The notes under the pieces were generated by a model. The model saw nothing but the letters and a program-made list of their open reading frames with translations. It searched no databases and was not told the DNA's origin. A program made the translations under genes and the position numbers. A DNA stretch of 64,000 bases from Pochonia chlamydosporia 170 (taxonomy: Eukaryota; Ascomycota; Sordariomycetes; Hypocreales; Clavicipitaceae): assembly GCF_001653235.2 (NCBI RefSeq), contig NC_035793.1:4836001-4900000 (forward strand). Direction: 5' to 3'. Positions 23,352 to 34,183 of this stretch are shown one piece after another. How positions within the stretch are numbered: position 1 is the first letter of the stretch; every line of letters begins with the position of its first letter.

Positions 23352-26300
23352 TTATCCGCTACTCGAATCTCCAACCTCGTCAACAATTGCAACTTGGCGC
23401 ATCGTCTTGGAAATCCTGACCAGGAGTTCGCCTCCCGTAACCTGACCACCCTCAGCATTAGTGAGGCGTATCAAACGATAGCCAACTCGAAGCCGATCAA
23501 GACGAATGCAAGCCCACGATCGTAGTTGAGTGGGAGAGTCGCCCCGATAAGTTGATATTTTGAAGCTGTAAACGAAGCAATATTGTTAGCAAAGTTCGCA
23601 AACATCCTCATTCGCATTTTGCGGTCCGCGGAACGTTCCGCCGGGTCGTGTTTCCGTAGCGGATGGTAAGATCCAATTTATAGCCAACTTCATGCCGACG
23701 TAAAAGGGTTGGATGAAGAACAAGGAAACGTACCTGACAAAACTAAGCGCCGTCCCCTCCTGTGGTATCCTGTGAAATTGAACCATCTCGCCATGAGCTC
23801 CGAATTGGGGCCCTTTGCTATTCACATCTACCCGCAACTGTTGAAGCCAGTTCACATGCGCCCTGTCGGGGTTTTCAGCGTGAAGCTTGACTGTGATGAA
23901 TGACATGATACTTTCGCTCCTGCGAGTTTCCTGTGGTAGGTTTTGGCCTGCAAGAATGATAATATCGAGGTCCATGGCGTATCTTGTTGCACCTGCTTCG
24001 TCCACGTCGATCTGTTTGGCGGACCCCCAGTACTCTGGCGGCTTCAAGACCCAACCCTGCTCGTCGGCAAACATGCTCTCATTGAGCATCGTGGGGTCGC
24101 CTATTGTTTGACGTTGGTTTGTCCAGTGGAATGTAACCATCTGGACGCCCATTCTCCAGAGGGGAACTGGATCCGGATTAGTATAGCCCAAACTCATCCT
24201 GCTGGGAAGGGACCTCATAAAAAAATTTCTGTTGTGCATTAGAAGTTTGCGGCTATGCTCGTAGTGCAGACGTTTTATCTGTGATTCCCCCATAGAAAAC
24301 ACGTGCGTAGGGTTCTTGGCAGTTCGTGCTTGAAACCCGCCAAAACGCTCCTCAAAGTGCTCGTTGCGGGTGTAGACGGCTAGTTCGTTCAGGCTATTTC
24401 TGTCCCGGGTGTTGGTACTGTCCTCTGATGCCGAGGCATTCACAGATGGCGATTTGTCGCGGCGTGGGGACCGGGATGGAACGATGCGACGCGCCTTAGG
24501 AGATTCTTGCTCATCTTCACCAATACCAGAACTCAGAAGTCTAAGTAGTGCACTACCTTCATCCCACGGCGATGGATCTTCGTATACAACAGGATAAGAA
24601 CGCTCATTGCCGTCGCGTTCTCTCTTGACCATCACAAGGATCTTATTCTGGAGCGATGCGAGCGTCGGGAGTCTGAATCGCGGATCAAAACCATCACAGG
24701 GCTCGCTCAACAACTGTCCCTGCCACACTTCATGCATAATCTTGACCATAATTTCTTCTTGATCCAGGTCAGCGAAGACTGTGAGAATAACAATGATGGG
24801 CATATCATTTTTAATGAAGGCGGATTCTCTGATCGCTTCGCACGCCGCCGTAAAGCTACACGGATGTGCAAGCCTCCGGTGATGTGCAAGCATCCGGTGA
24901 TAAGTCACCATTGGCTCATCCAGAAGTACCCGTCCACTACCAGAGCCTGACGAAATGCTGGACCTTGGGGAATTTTCTTCCTGCGGGCTGGGGATTTGCG
25001 GAGACCGTCCTGAGTGGTGGTCACTATATTTAGGATGTCTTGTATCTGGCTTTCTGTCTCCGAAGACTTTATCATTGTTTCGTACTTCCAATTCGATGCA
25101 GCGGTAGTCTTCGGAGGCTATCTACAAAGAACACGAATCAGTATAAAATTCTCAACCACAAATAGAGAAATAATGGAAAAGGAAATAGACCAACATTTTT
25201 AATTACATCCTGCAGGTTCAAATTGCGTCCCCGATGAGCACCCAGAAAATTGTGGCAGCTCTTTATAAAGTAATGCGTGATCGGTTTGGAGAGATCCTTC
25301 TCGATAGTTGGCGAAATAGCATTCATGTCATACTGTTTGAATAAAACTTCCAGAAATTCGCTTCTGGTATATACCTGTCTGTCAAGCTTCACATCAGACT
25401 CCCCCTGTACCTCCTTTAGGAAGGCGGAAAAGCTTTCCAGCGATAGGAGCTTGTCGGTGCCACGCAAATCGTTGTACACGTCCTCGAAGGCTGCGAGGAT
25501 GATGTGGCCTATATGTTCATCGCCTACATTTACTTCCGGATTCACCAGCTCGGCCAACTTATCGCTGTCCCCTGTGGATTTCTCATGGCTCCGTTGAGAG
25601 AGGGAAGTAACGTCAACCAGCGGCCTTAGTGTTGTGTGCGTATTTTGGGATGAACCGAAAATGGAAATGGTGCGTTCGCGGTGGGCCCTGCCGTGGTGGC
25701 CAGTGTCTTGATCCGACATGGACATGCTTTTATACTCAGTGCCCCGTATGGAGGGCCGGCGGAACAGACGAAGAAACTCGGCAGCACTTATGTTGCGTGG
25801 TGAACTCGCCCTTCCGGTCTCAACCAACGGGGGCAACCTCGGATCACTTGCATTGGGCCATTCCAGGTTCCCAATTACTTCGGGAGCCTTTGCCTTCGCC
25901 TTTGCCTTTGAGTAATACTGAAGCCGAGATAGGAAATGAGATAATACCATCAAGGTTCCTCTCCTCGCAGCTACGACAGCCCAACCGCGGCTTTGGTCAT
26001 CCCTGATGCCCCGGGATTTGCTCAAACTCGCCAGAGATGGTGCTACATCTGGTGTGAAATCTAGCCGTATGTTGGTGTGACTCCGGTTCTGTGAAGTTGT
26101 GGTTGCCGAATTACTGAGGTCAGGTTCATCTATAGCAGGCCTCTCATCTCGTGCAATGTCCTCAAATAATAGGGAGCCATCCGCTTCTGGAAAGTCTCTG
26201 GCCAGCTTACTTTTCTCGCATCCCTCATCCACGGAGCCGAAAACCGCCTGTTCGGACTCTGCAGGCGCGAGATCCTCATCAAGATAACGGCTTGAAAGAG

Positions 26301-27825
26301 TGGCAAGAAGCCTCAAGTGGCTGGCAACATGTCTCGAAAGAACTCCATTGGTGAGATCTGTCTTGTTGTGAGCCTGTCTGGAGGTAGGGGACTTTGGGTC
26401 GTCGTCGTCAGAGCTTGAGATATCATCAAAGGCTCGAAAGTAAGTGTTGCTGCCACGCTCGCGGCGCCAGCCTTTTTCTTCCGTTGTCGGTCCTCGATCA
26501 ACCCCTGGACCGCGCAGTGCAAGGATTTCCAATATATCCGCGCTACAGAGTGGGCATATATTCCGTGCCCGTGGCACCGACATAGTATTTCGAGACAACT
26601 TGCGCGTATACTTGTTGTCTGTGTATTCGCCGTGGTGTTCTGAGTCTAGATGCTGTCGAAAATCGTCCTTGTTAATAAACTCGCAATATTCGTGTGCATC
26701 TTCATCGCAATACCATACGGTGGGTTTATGCACTTGTCGAGCCCATTCAAGCGTGTGGACATTTTCCATGTGCTCGCGCCAAGCTGTGAACGACTTGAAG
26801 GACACGAAGGGGTCAGTACAAGACTCTGAGATGCAAACATACGGCTCGAGGTTTTTAAATATTTGACTTCGCACTTGTTCGCCTTCCTCCTCTGATGTCG
26901 CGGATGGAGGATCGAAAATATGCTGGTCTGCCGGTTTCGTCAGGGTGCTAGTAAGCGAGGTACCTGCTTGGTGAGACTCGGAAAACCTGGTAGAGGGCGA
27001 GTCCAAATCCGCTTGGCTAGTAGTGCTGGAGTGATATGATACTCTCAGCCGATTCCGATTTCGCTGGTTGTGTATAATATTAAGTCTTCGGAATGTAATG
27101 GACCGAGCCAGCTGCCTAGCCAGGTCATCTTCGACGCCATGAAACCTGCCTTTGACGAAGAGCAGAGCGAGTCTCTCAAACTCAGCAAGGGGGACCGGGT
27201 TGATTATATCATACTGTTTGTTGGCTGCAAGCGCAAGACTGGATATTGACGACGATCGAACTACGACTGCTAAGCGTTGTAGTCTAGCAATTGTGTCCTG
27301 AATCGTGTCCAGGGCAGCTTGATATACCGGCTTGTCCGGCAGGGTTTCCGGTATCGCAGCATGATCAGTAGCAGTTTTTGTACCTTGTGGAGGCCGACTT
27401 AAAGCTACATAGGGCAAGAATGCTGTCAAAACTACCGAAAACATCAGTCCGTCTGACCCCAAGCCGTTGATCCGAATTATTGGATGCCCTATCAACAAGG
27501 ACAGCGAGCAAGCAAACAGACAGACAGACAGACAGACAGACATACCGTGATTCAGACTGTCGCCCAAGAGTCTTGTCAATCGCAGTATAGCGTTTTCCAC
27601 GCCCGGATAGAATCTCAAACGGGTATCCAAGGAGTTGGGCTCCTCGGCAAGAGCACCAAGGGAACTAGCCCAGAGGCTGAAACGATGGTTTGCATCGCGG
27701 ATTATCTGGCATTGGCGCTCCTCTGCATCGAGTACATTGAGAAGAGGCAAAAGTCGTCTAAAAGTAAGCTCGCATTGCCTCGATGCATTGTAGATGTCCT
27801 TTCCGTGTTGCGACTCTGTTGGCAT
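23352..27825 (-). CDS. Zinc-finger protein fused to a degenerate phosphoinositide phospholipase C core
   Basis: Proposed exons: 27825-27546, 27422-25207, 25121-23734 and 23565-23352, about 1370 residues. The N-terminus (YNASRQCELTFRRLLPLLNV, FSLWASSLGALAEEPNSLDT) is the helical domain seen in fungal STAND-like proteins. C2H2-like fingers follow (CISESCTDPF...HMENVH, WYCDEDAHEYC...HLDSEH, CPLC) and then LSRHVASHLRLLA. A PI-PLC core comes next: PITHYFIKSCHN, RCIELEVRNND, FTAACEAIRESAFIKNDMPI, RFRLPTLASLQNKILVMVKR, LNELAVYTRNEHFEE, PLWRMGVQMVTFHW and MLNESMFADEQGWVLKPPEY. A C2 tail (WACIRLDRLRVGYRLIRLTN) appears only after removing a 168-base intron. Key catalytic positions differ from active PLCs: the VTHG histidine is Tyr (VTYH) and the SLExH glutamate is Thr (ILTVFAD). 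Likely a regulatory pseudo-PLC. Intron 1 starts in a GTCT repeat. Confidence 0.8.
27516..27542. repeat. (CAGA)n microsatellite in an intron
   Basis: About six and a half tandem CAGA units (TCTG on the coding minus strand) occupy the start of intron 1 of the PLC-like gene, directly after its GTATGT donor. Confidence 0.9.
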
Positions 27826-28319
27826 CGCGTGTGCCAGGCCGCAAACCCTCTCCACGGCCAGTCCACTGCTAGACTATAAGACACATTAGGATTCGCATGA
27901 AGGAAGCGGCTGAAATCGACCAGATATTTGAATTTGTCCCAAATGAGGTGGATAGTCTGGTGGTAATGGCACTGGGAGGTCAACATTCGCCCTAGAGCCA
28001 AACCAAGGCTAACTTGACTTAAGCTGGTGCGTGCGGGGTTGAGTGAGCGGGAGCCAAACGGGATGGCGTTTAATGTTCCTGGTGCATCTTCATGGTGGGG
28101 CGAAAGGGACCAGACCAGACCAGACCAGACTAGATCTGAACGTTGACTTCTCATCACCCAACTCCATCCATCTTTAACCAGACAACCACCAGACCTTTTC
28201 ATCTCAATCTGGCCTTGCCTCACCTCGCCTACAACAGCACAGACGGACTGCAAAGCCCCGGACCGTATGATGGCGCCTCCACTGAGTTTACCCCATCTGC
28301 TGCTTGACTAGGCGGACCC
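27826..28319. other. Divergent intergenic region with a pentanucleotide repeat
   Basis: About 490 bases between divergent PLC-like and DUF7580/PNP genes, so a probable bidirectional promoter. It contains a GACCA repeat at 28108-28130. No other element could be named. Confidence 0.5.
28108..28130. repeat. (GACCA)n short tandem repeat
   Basis: Four and a half perfect copies of GACCA, followed by TAGATCTG. The reverse complement of the same repeat plus AGATCTG occurs at 53599-53622. Confidence 0.9.
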
Positions 28320-31300
28320 ATGGCTTCTGCTGCGTCTTGTTGCTTGAACGACTCAGTTCCAGAACGACGAATCCTAAATGCAGTCCTCCCAATATTTGCT
28401 GGACCGATTCCGTGGAGTCTCTCTGCGCCGGCCACTCGTGATGAATACACGGTAGATTCCGTGACCGACGACCTTAATGTCGAGAAGGCCGTGGCATTTT
28501 TCTTAGAGGATATGGTCTCGATAAGCATTCAATTGGTCGAGATCTCGGACTACACTCTGTCACCACAGGCTCTTCGTTCCTGCCGCGAAGTCATTGAAGA
28601 CCTACTAAATTTTCTCGAAGACCTCGTCGAGGACGACATTCTCGATGATCCACTCGCTCAGGACGAGGTACTCGATTCTCACCTCATGGGAAGTTCATCC
28701 CAACCATGGGAATAATAGCTAACTTCGGGGGCAATAACAGGATTTGTGTCAGCAGCCAGGAGGCGATTCCAACGCTGACAAAAAGCCAGCACCAGTTCCA
28801 ACCAACAAGGGTTGGGCTTTAGGGGAATTGCTCTCATGGATACCAGATATTCTTGTGTCGCCAGCTGACAATATTCCTGAGATAGCATTGCGGCCTCAGC
28901 CACAGTCATCCTTTCCGCCGTCACCCCTAATAGCCCTCGACGCTCCAAAAGAAGGCCAGCATAGAAAGCTGGGCGCACTGGGAAGACTACTTGTCAAACG
29001 ATCCTCGAGTAGTACTGAAAGCCTAGACACTATTTGCCAGGATTTCATAATTCTTCATCACGGGTTGGATTCTTTTCTCGGAGGTCTCGCCAGGGCCGGT
29101 GCCGTCAATGCCTGCTTAGGTGACCTCATATGCGATCTGGGTGGCCCAAGTCCTCTACCGCCAGCTTTCAACCAAGTCTCCAAAACGCAGTGGCAAGACC
29201 TTACATCATGGCAACTTTCGAATCAACTCTTTCACTTGCTGCAGAAAAAGACCTGCTCAAACCAGCATCACAAAGCAAAGCTCCAGTTGGCCGGCTTCAA
29301 GCTAGATGAGAGCTCCAGCGAGTCTTTATCGCTTGATATGTTTCTTTCTCCATGCACCCGTAGTACCTTCTGGCAACAATGTCAGTGCACTGCAATCCCT
29401 AAGTAAGTGATTCGTGACCCCCCGTAGGTCTGGCTAATGCTCTGCGAGTATAAATTGACGCGGCTGTAGAAACCCATTCACGTCTCGCAAATTCCGTATG
29501 ATTAGTGATATCTGTCGGTCTATTGAGGATATCCAATCAACCAATAATGTGTTCAACATCATATTCGATGAGGATTATTTGTGGCGTCCATCACAAGGAG
29601 AGACTGCCTCATCGTATGACGGTGCCTCACCATCTGTGACTCTTGGCGAACTCCTTGAAAAGGGCTATCTACAAGAGGATGGTAATGACAGCACATCATT
29701 CGACATGAATGACAAAGCCGTGTTGGCTCTGTCATTGGCGCGATGCCTGCTTCACCTATGGGACGGAGCATGGTTAAAGGCTCCATTGCGAGTCGAAACC
29801 ATCCAATTTCTTACCCACTCTGACAAGATTATCGATATCCACCGTCCATATATCACAAGAACGCTGGGAAAGTCTCAACCGAACGATTTGTCTTCCAGCG
29901 AGCCAATCGCCATCCAAAGCTCCCTGCGAGCCTTCGCCCTTCTGCTACTTGAGATTGAAACGGGAAAGAGGATCCTGACTCAATCGAGTCTCCCTTCGCC
30001 AGATGATGTCGAAGACGCCATTGATCGCGTCTTGGTGCAGAGGGCCAACAAGTACGGTCGTGGAGATTATAACAAAGCCGTCAGAGGATGCTTTCATATC
30101 AAGGCGATACTCAAGAGACGACAAAGGGATAGGCCAGATGGTGCTGGCGACGATTTGCATCAGATGCGTCAGGCCCTCTACGAAGGGATTGTGGAGCACT
30201 TGGAGCGTAATTTTAGCCAAGTTCAAGACCAGGAGCAAGCTTTAGGATTGCGCATCCTTAATCTCAGAGAGTGCACCACTGATAAGAACCATCTGGACCC
30301 ATGCCAGGAGGAGGAGCAGTCCTGTGCAAATGACTCTACCGAGTCTACAACCTCTGACACGAGATACTCGTCGCCAGAAGTAGCTCAGGAGCCCAATAAC
30401 ACCTTACGCGAGACGGCCCACAAGACCACTCTACTCGATCGTAAGCCTTTAACCAAAAGTAAAAGGTAAATACATATCACATTCATAGCAGGACTGGTAT
30501 ATTTCGACGCCGTTTCTAACCAAAGTGAAGAGCTGGCCGCGTAGCAAATATTCTCGAGCGATTCACCTCTTTCCGCTATCGCCGAGTAAGTGGAAAGGCT
30601 GATTTGGGGAAAAACACGCTCCCACCAGAGCCTACCAATCTTGTCGCCGTAAATTCAACCGCTCACAAGAAGTGTGACGAGCCGAGCTCAGCCGGGAACA
30701 GCGCCAAGCGTGTTCGCCGCAAACAAAAGCAGCATGGCCAAACACAGTCCGTGAGGATTTCTCCCATTGTTTCTGAATATGAAGAGAGCGGTGGGGACTG
30801 TACCAAACCCAAAAAGCGTGAGGACTTTAAAATCGCCATATTTTGCGCTCTCCCTGAGGAGGCCGACGCTGTTATAGCACTCTTCGATCAGCACTGGAAA
30901 CGAAAGGAGTACGGCAAAAAACGGCGTGACCCCAACTCGTACACTCTTGGTGCGATTGGAGCCTACAATGTAGTCCTGGTGCATCTGCCAGGCATGGGCA
31001 AGGGAGTCGCTGCAAGTGCGGCATCGAGCTGCTACGCAAGCTTTGCTGGAATAAAGCTTGCCCTTGTGGTCGGTGTCTGCGGAGGTGTACCATTTGGGCC
31101 GTCTCAGACAGAGCGCATCTTGGGAGATGTGGTTATTAGCAATGGCCTCGTTCAGTACGATTTTGGTCGACAGTACCCCGACGAGTTCACGCGGAAAGGG
31201 ACGATCCATGATAACCAGAGCAGGCCAAACCCGGAAGTCAGGGGTTTTCTCGCCAGACTTAAGGGTATTCAATGCCAAACCGCCCTTGTAGACGGACTAC

Positions 31301-31827
31301 AGAGGCATCTCATCAACCTGCGTAATGAGAACGCATATGAGTATCCTGGTGTCAATGCGGACATTCTGTACGAGCCATCATACTCGCATAGGCACCGTGA
31401 TGCCTCCCGTTGTCCGGACTGGGGCAAATCGTGTGGTAAAGGCAAGGCTTGCCACACAGCGAGAGGCTTGACTTGCGAAGAACTGGCATGCGACCGTCTC
31501 CGACTTGTAGAACGCCAACGTCTTCTCCAGCCAATTGCGGGTAACGGTGAAAGAGCCGATTCTTCTGTGCGGCCAGTGGTGCACATTGGTACGATTGGAT
31601 GCGGTGATAAGGTTATGAAATCCGCCGAAGAGCGTGACATGATTGCACAAAACGAGGACCTTATTGCGTTTGAGATGGAGGGTGTGGGCGTTTGGGATCA
31701 CTTCCCCTGCCTCGTTATCAAGGGCATTTGTGACTACGCAGACTGCCATAAGAGTAAGAGGTGGCAAAGCTATGCAATGGCAACAGCAGCAGCGTGCATG
31801 AAGAGTGTGTTGGAGCAATGGGGCTAA
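28320..31827 (+). CDS. DUF7580-like region joined to a PNP/UDP-phosphorylase-type domain
   Basis: Exons 28320-28667, 28741-29402 and 29470 to about 30440-30467, then a final coding block of about 30530-31827. The first part is helical (EKAVAFFLEDMVSISIQLVE, AGAVNACLGDLICDLGG). The third exon matches the kinase-like C-terminal domain often called DUF7580: VTLGELLEKGYLQEDG, KAVLALSLARCLLHLWDGAW, IDIHRPYITRTL. The last block is a fungal nucleoside-phosphorylase-like domain: DFKIAIFCALPEEADAVIAL, GMGKGVAASAASSCYASFAG, VVGVCGGVPFG, EDLIAFEMEGVGVWDHFPCL and GICDYADCHKSKRWQSYAMA, with the catalytic-type Asp in ICDYAD. No ATG opens the phosphorylase block before its active-site loop, so it must be spliced to upstream exons. 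The junction at 30440-30600 is unresolved. In fungal NLRs this domain is usually the N-terminal effector; here it is C-terminal. Confidence 0.75.
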
Positions 31828-32682
31828 ATGTCGCTGCGCAAACAAGCGGCGTTTCGGAGGCGTTGTCGTAGGTTTGGGTAGGATGACATGTATGTATCCA
31901 CATCATAATCCCGATTACCAGTTATGTGGAGGAACAATACAACTCTGAATCGGATACAATTTGCCAGATCTGGCACATTGGAACAATTTAGCCCGTCATT
32001 GTCCATGCGAAGACTTCACGCTATTGAGCCTGATTGTATAGGGTGAGCAAACATGGTTATCGAGCAAACCCAACGGCAACGCCCTTGATAGACTTTGTTT
32101 ACAGACGATACAATGGATATTGACATATATAATTCAGGTATGGACTAAACTTCTTGTATCATGTTGTTTGCGGCATGTGTGCCTGAGAATGCGTGTGGTG
32201 ATTCATAATTGCGCCGCGATACTTGCCACGGTACGAGGCAATGTCCTAGCAAAACACTCTAAACACCAGAGATGCCAGCTTGGATAATTCAGGTAAAGAC
32301 AACAAGCTTATTATTGATACAGAATGATTCTATGTCTTATTTCTTTTTTTCTAACTGATCAAATCTTTTTTTGTCTTTGTAACTGTAGTTGACTCTTGTC
32401 ACTCATCAATCAAGGTCAGCATCATAACGTCTGCAACTAACGAAGCTGAACAGGGGCACTAAACCAAACCCAGTTTAACCAGACGACACTTGACACAATA
32501 CAAGCATCCTGGGAAGTTTAGCCTAAGCCTGATTAGGCCAAAGACATGGGGTTGACGTGCATTGTTTCTGTATCAGCTCATCAACAGACTCAACTTGATC
32601 GCGACATGAGTATCCGACAAGACTGAAGGCCCCGGCTGGAGACTACGCTATGCTTCATACGCTCAGATACCCATGAATAAAG
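31828..32682. other. Intergenic region
   Basis: About 850 bases between two plus-strand genes, AT-richer around 32330-32400 (T runs). Likely terminator of the phosphorylase gene and promoter of the kinase gene; no specific site called. Confidence 0.4.
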
Positions 32683-34183
32683 ATGTACGGACAAGCGGAT
32701 GCGAACCACTCCTCCGCCCGCCAAACCTCCCATGAGCTGGATTGGGCAGGTCGCGGCACTTCTCACGTCGACTTCCACCCTGACGAGTTGCTACCTCTAT
32801 CACAAGGACGATTCCTGGGCCATGGAATGAACGGAGGCGTGTTCGAGACCAAAGTATGCGGAAGGACAGTCGCTTGGAAGCGCCGATACTGTCGGCGGCA
32901 GATTGGGGTGCAAGAGCTTCGCGAAATGGACATTTTGAAAAGGCTCGACAACGAGCACATTATCAAACTAGTCGGGACATATACCCACGGGCCATTTCTA
33001 GGATTACTACTATGGCCAGTTGCGGTATGTGACCTGGGCACATTTCTAGAAGACGTCGACAACCTCACTGCAAAACCAGACGCAGAAGTCGACTATCAAG
33101 CCATGAGCCAACGCCTCCAAAGCCTCGGAATTGACGCCTCACAAAACTCGGGACCTGCCTTATTCCGTCTGAAACAAAGCGTCGGATGCATTTCCAGCGC
33201 CATCGCATATCTTCACCAACGATCCATCCGCCACAAGGACATCAAGCCGTCGAATATTCTGCTCTCCCGTGACGGCCTCTGGGTGACCGACTTTGGAACG
33301 TCAACGGACTTCTCAAACATTTCGCAAAGCATCACGCAGAATGGTGAGCGCGGAACACCAAAGTACTTTGCTCCGGAGGTTGCAGAGTATGAAGCGAACG
33401 GACGGTCAGCAGATATATTCTCACTAGGCTGTGTATTCCTCGAGATGATAGGGCTCTGCAACGAGTACACACTCGACTTTCTGAAGAGCCTTCGTCCCAA
33501 GAAAGACCAGTCGTTTCACGCAAACCTCGACTCTATTTTAGACTGGTTCGACTTTAGCGGAACGCAAGTTTCGTCTCAATCTGACGCGCAGCTCATGGCC
33601 CTGGTACGGGAGATGCTCGCCATTACTCCGCAGGAACGTCCTACGGCTGCTGACATCGAAGCACGGTTACGACTGATCGATGCCATCCGCAAGCCGAGAT
33701 GGGTGATGCCCCTATGGGGTCAATGCTGTGCGCCTGTGTTGCCGTTGGCACAATCGCAGAGTATTCAAATATCAGCCGTGACGATTGAGATTGGAAATAT
33801 GCATAAGCAGCTGGAGCGAGGCCACGAGTGGCACTTTTTCATACGAGCCCCCGCCGCGGAGGCTATTATCAAGGATGTGCATGTCTTCTTGGTACGTTAT
33901 TCATCTGATTGTTCTCTGTTGGCGTTTTCTCATCCCATGGTAGCATTCTAGTTTCAAGCATCCCTACAAAGTGGATCACAAGCTGCCGTTTGAGATGGGC
34001 GGAAGGGGATGGGGTTATTTCACTATTAGCGCGTTGCTGGCTTTGAAGACGGGGTATTGTTGGGTGTCTCCGGAGGCGACTGTCGGGGCGGATGGGAATT
34101 CGTTGTTGCCGCTGGAATGGAGGTTGGACTTTGAAAAGGAACTGAGTTTTGTTCGTGCCGAGGTTGGTATTGCGGTGCAGTAG
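32683..34183 (+). CDS. Protein kinase fused to a C-terminal pYEATS-like domain
   Basis: Two exons, 32683-33891 and 33959-34183 (GTACGT donor, CAAG acceptor, phase 0), 477 residues. The kinase domain appears complete: glycine loop FLGHGMNGGVFE, VAWKRR lysine, helix-C glutamate in ELREMDILKRL, catalytic loop HKDIKPSNILL, DFGTS, FAPEVAEY and the ADIFSLGCVFLEM helix. After a short linker comes a beta-sandwich-like domain: HEWHFFIRAP, IIKDVHVFL-HPYKVDHKLPFE, GGRGWGYFTISALLALKTG and LPLEWRLDFEKE. The order W-x-F-x-I, V-x-V-x-L-H-P, then G-WG-x-F matches the prokaryotic-type YEATS domain (pYEATS), known from bacterial and NLR-like immune architectures. The domain becomes visible only after splicing. 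A signalling role is likely; substrate and ligand unknown. Confidence 0.8.
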
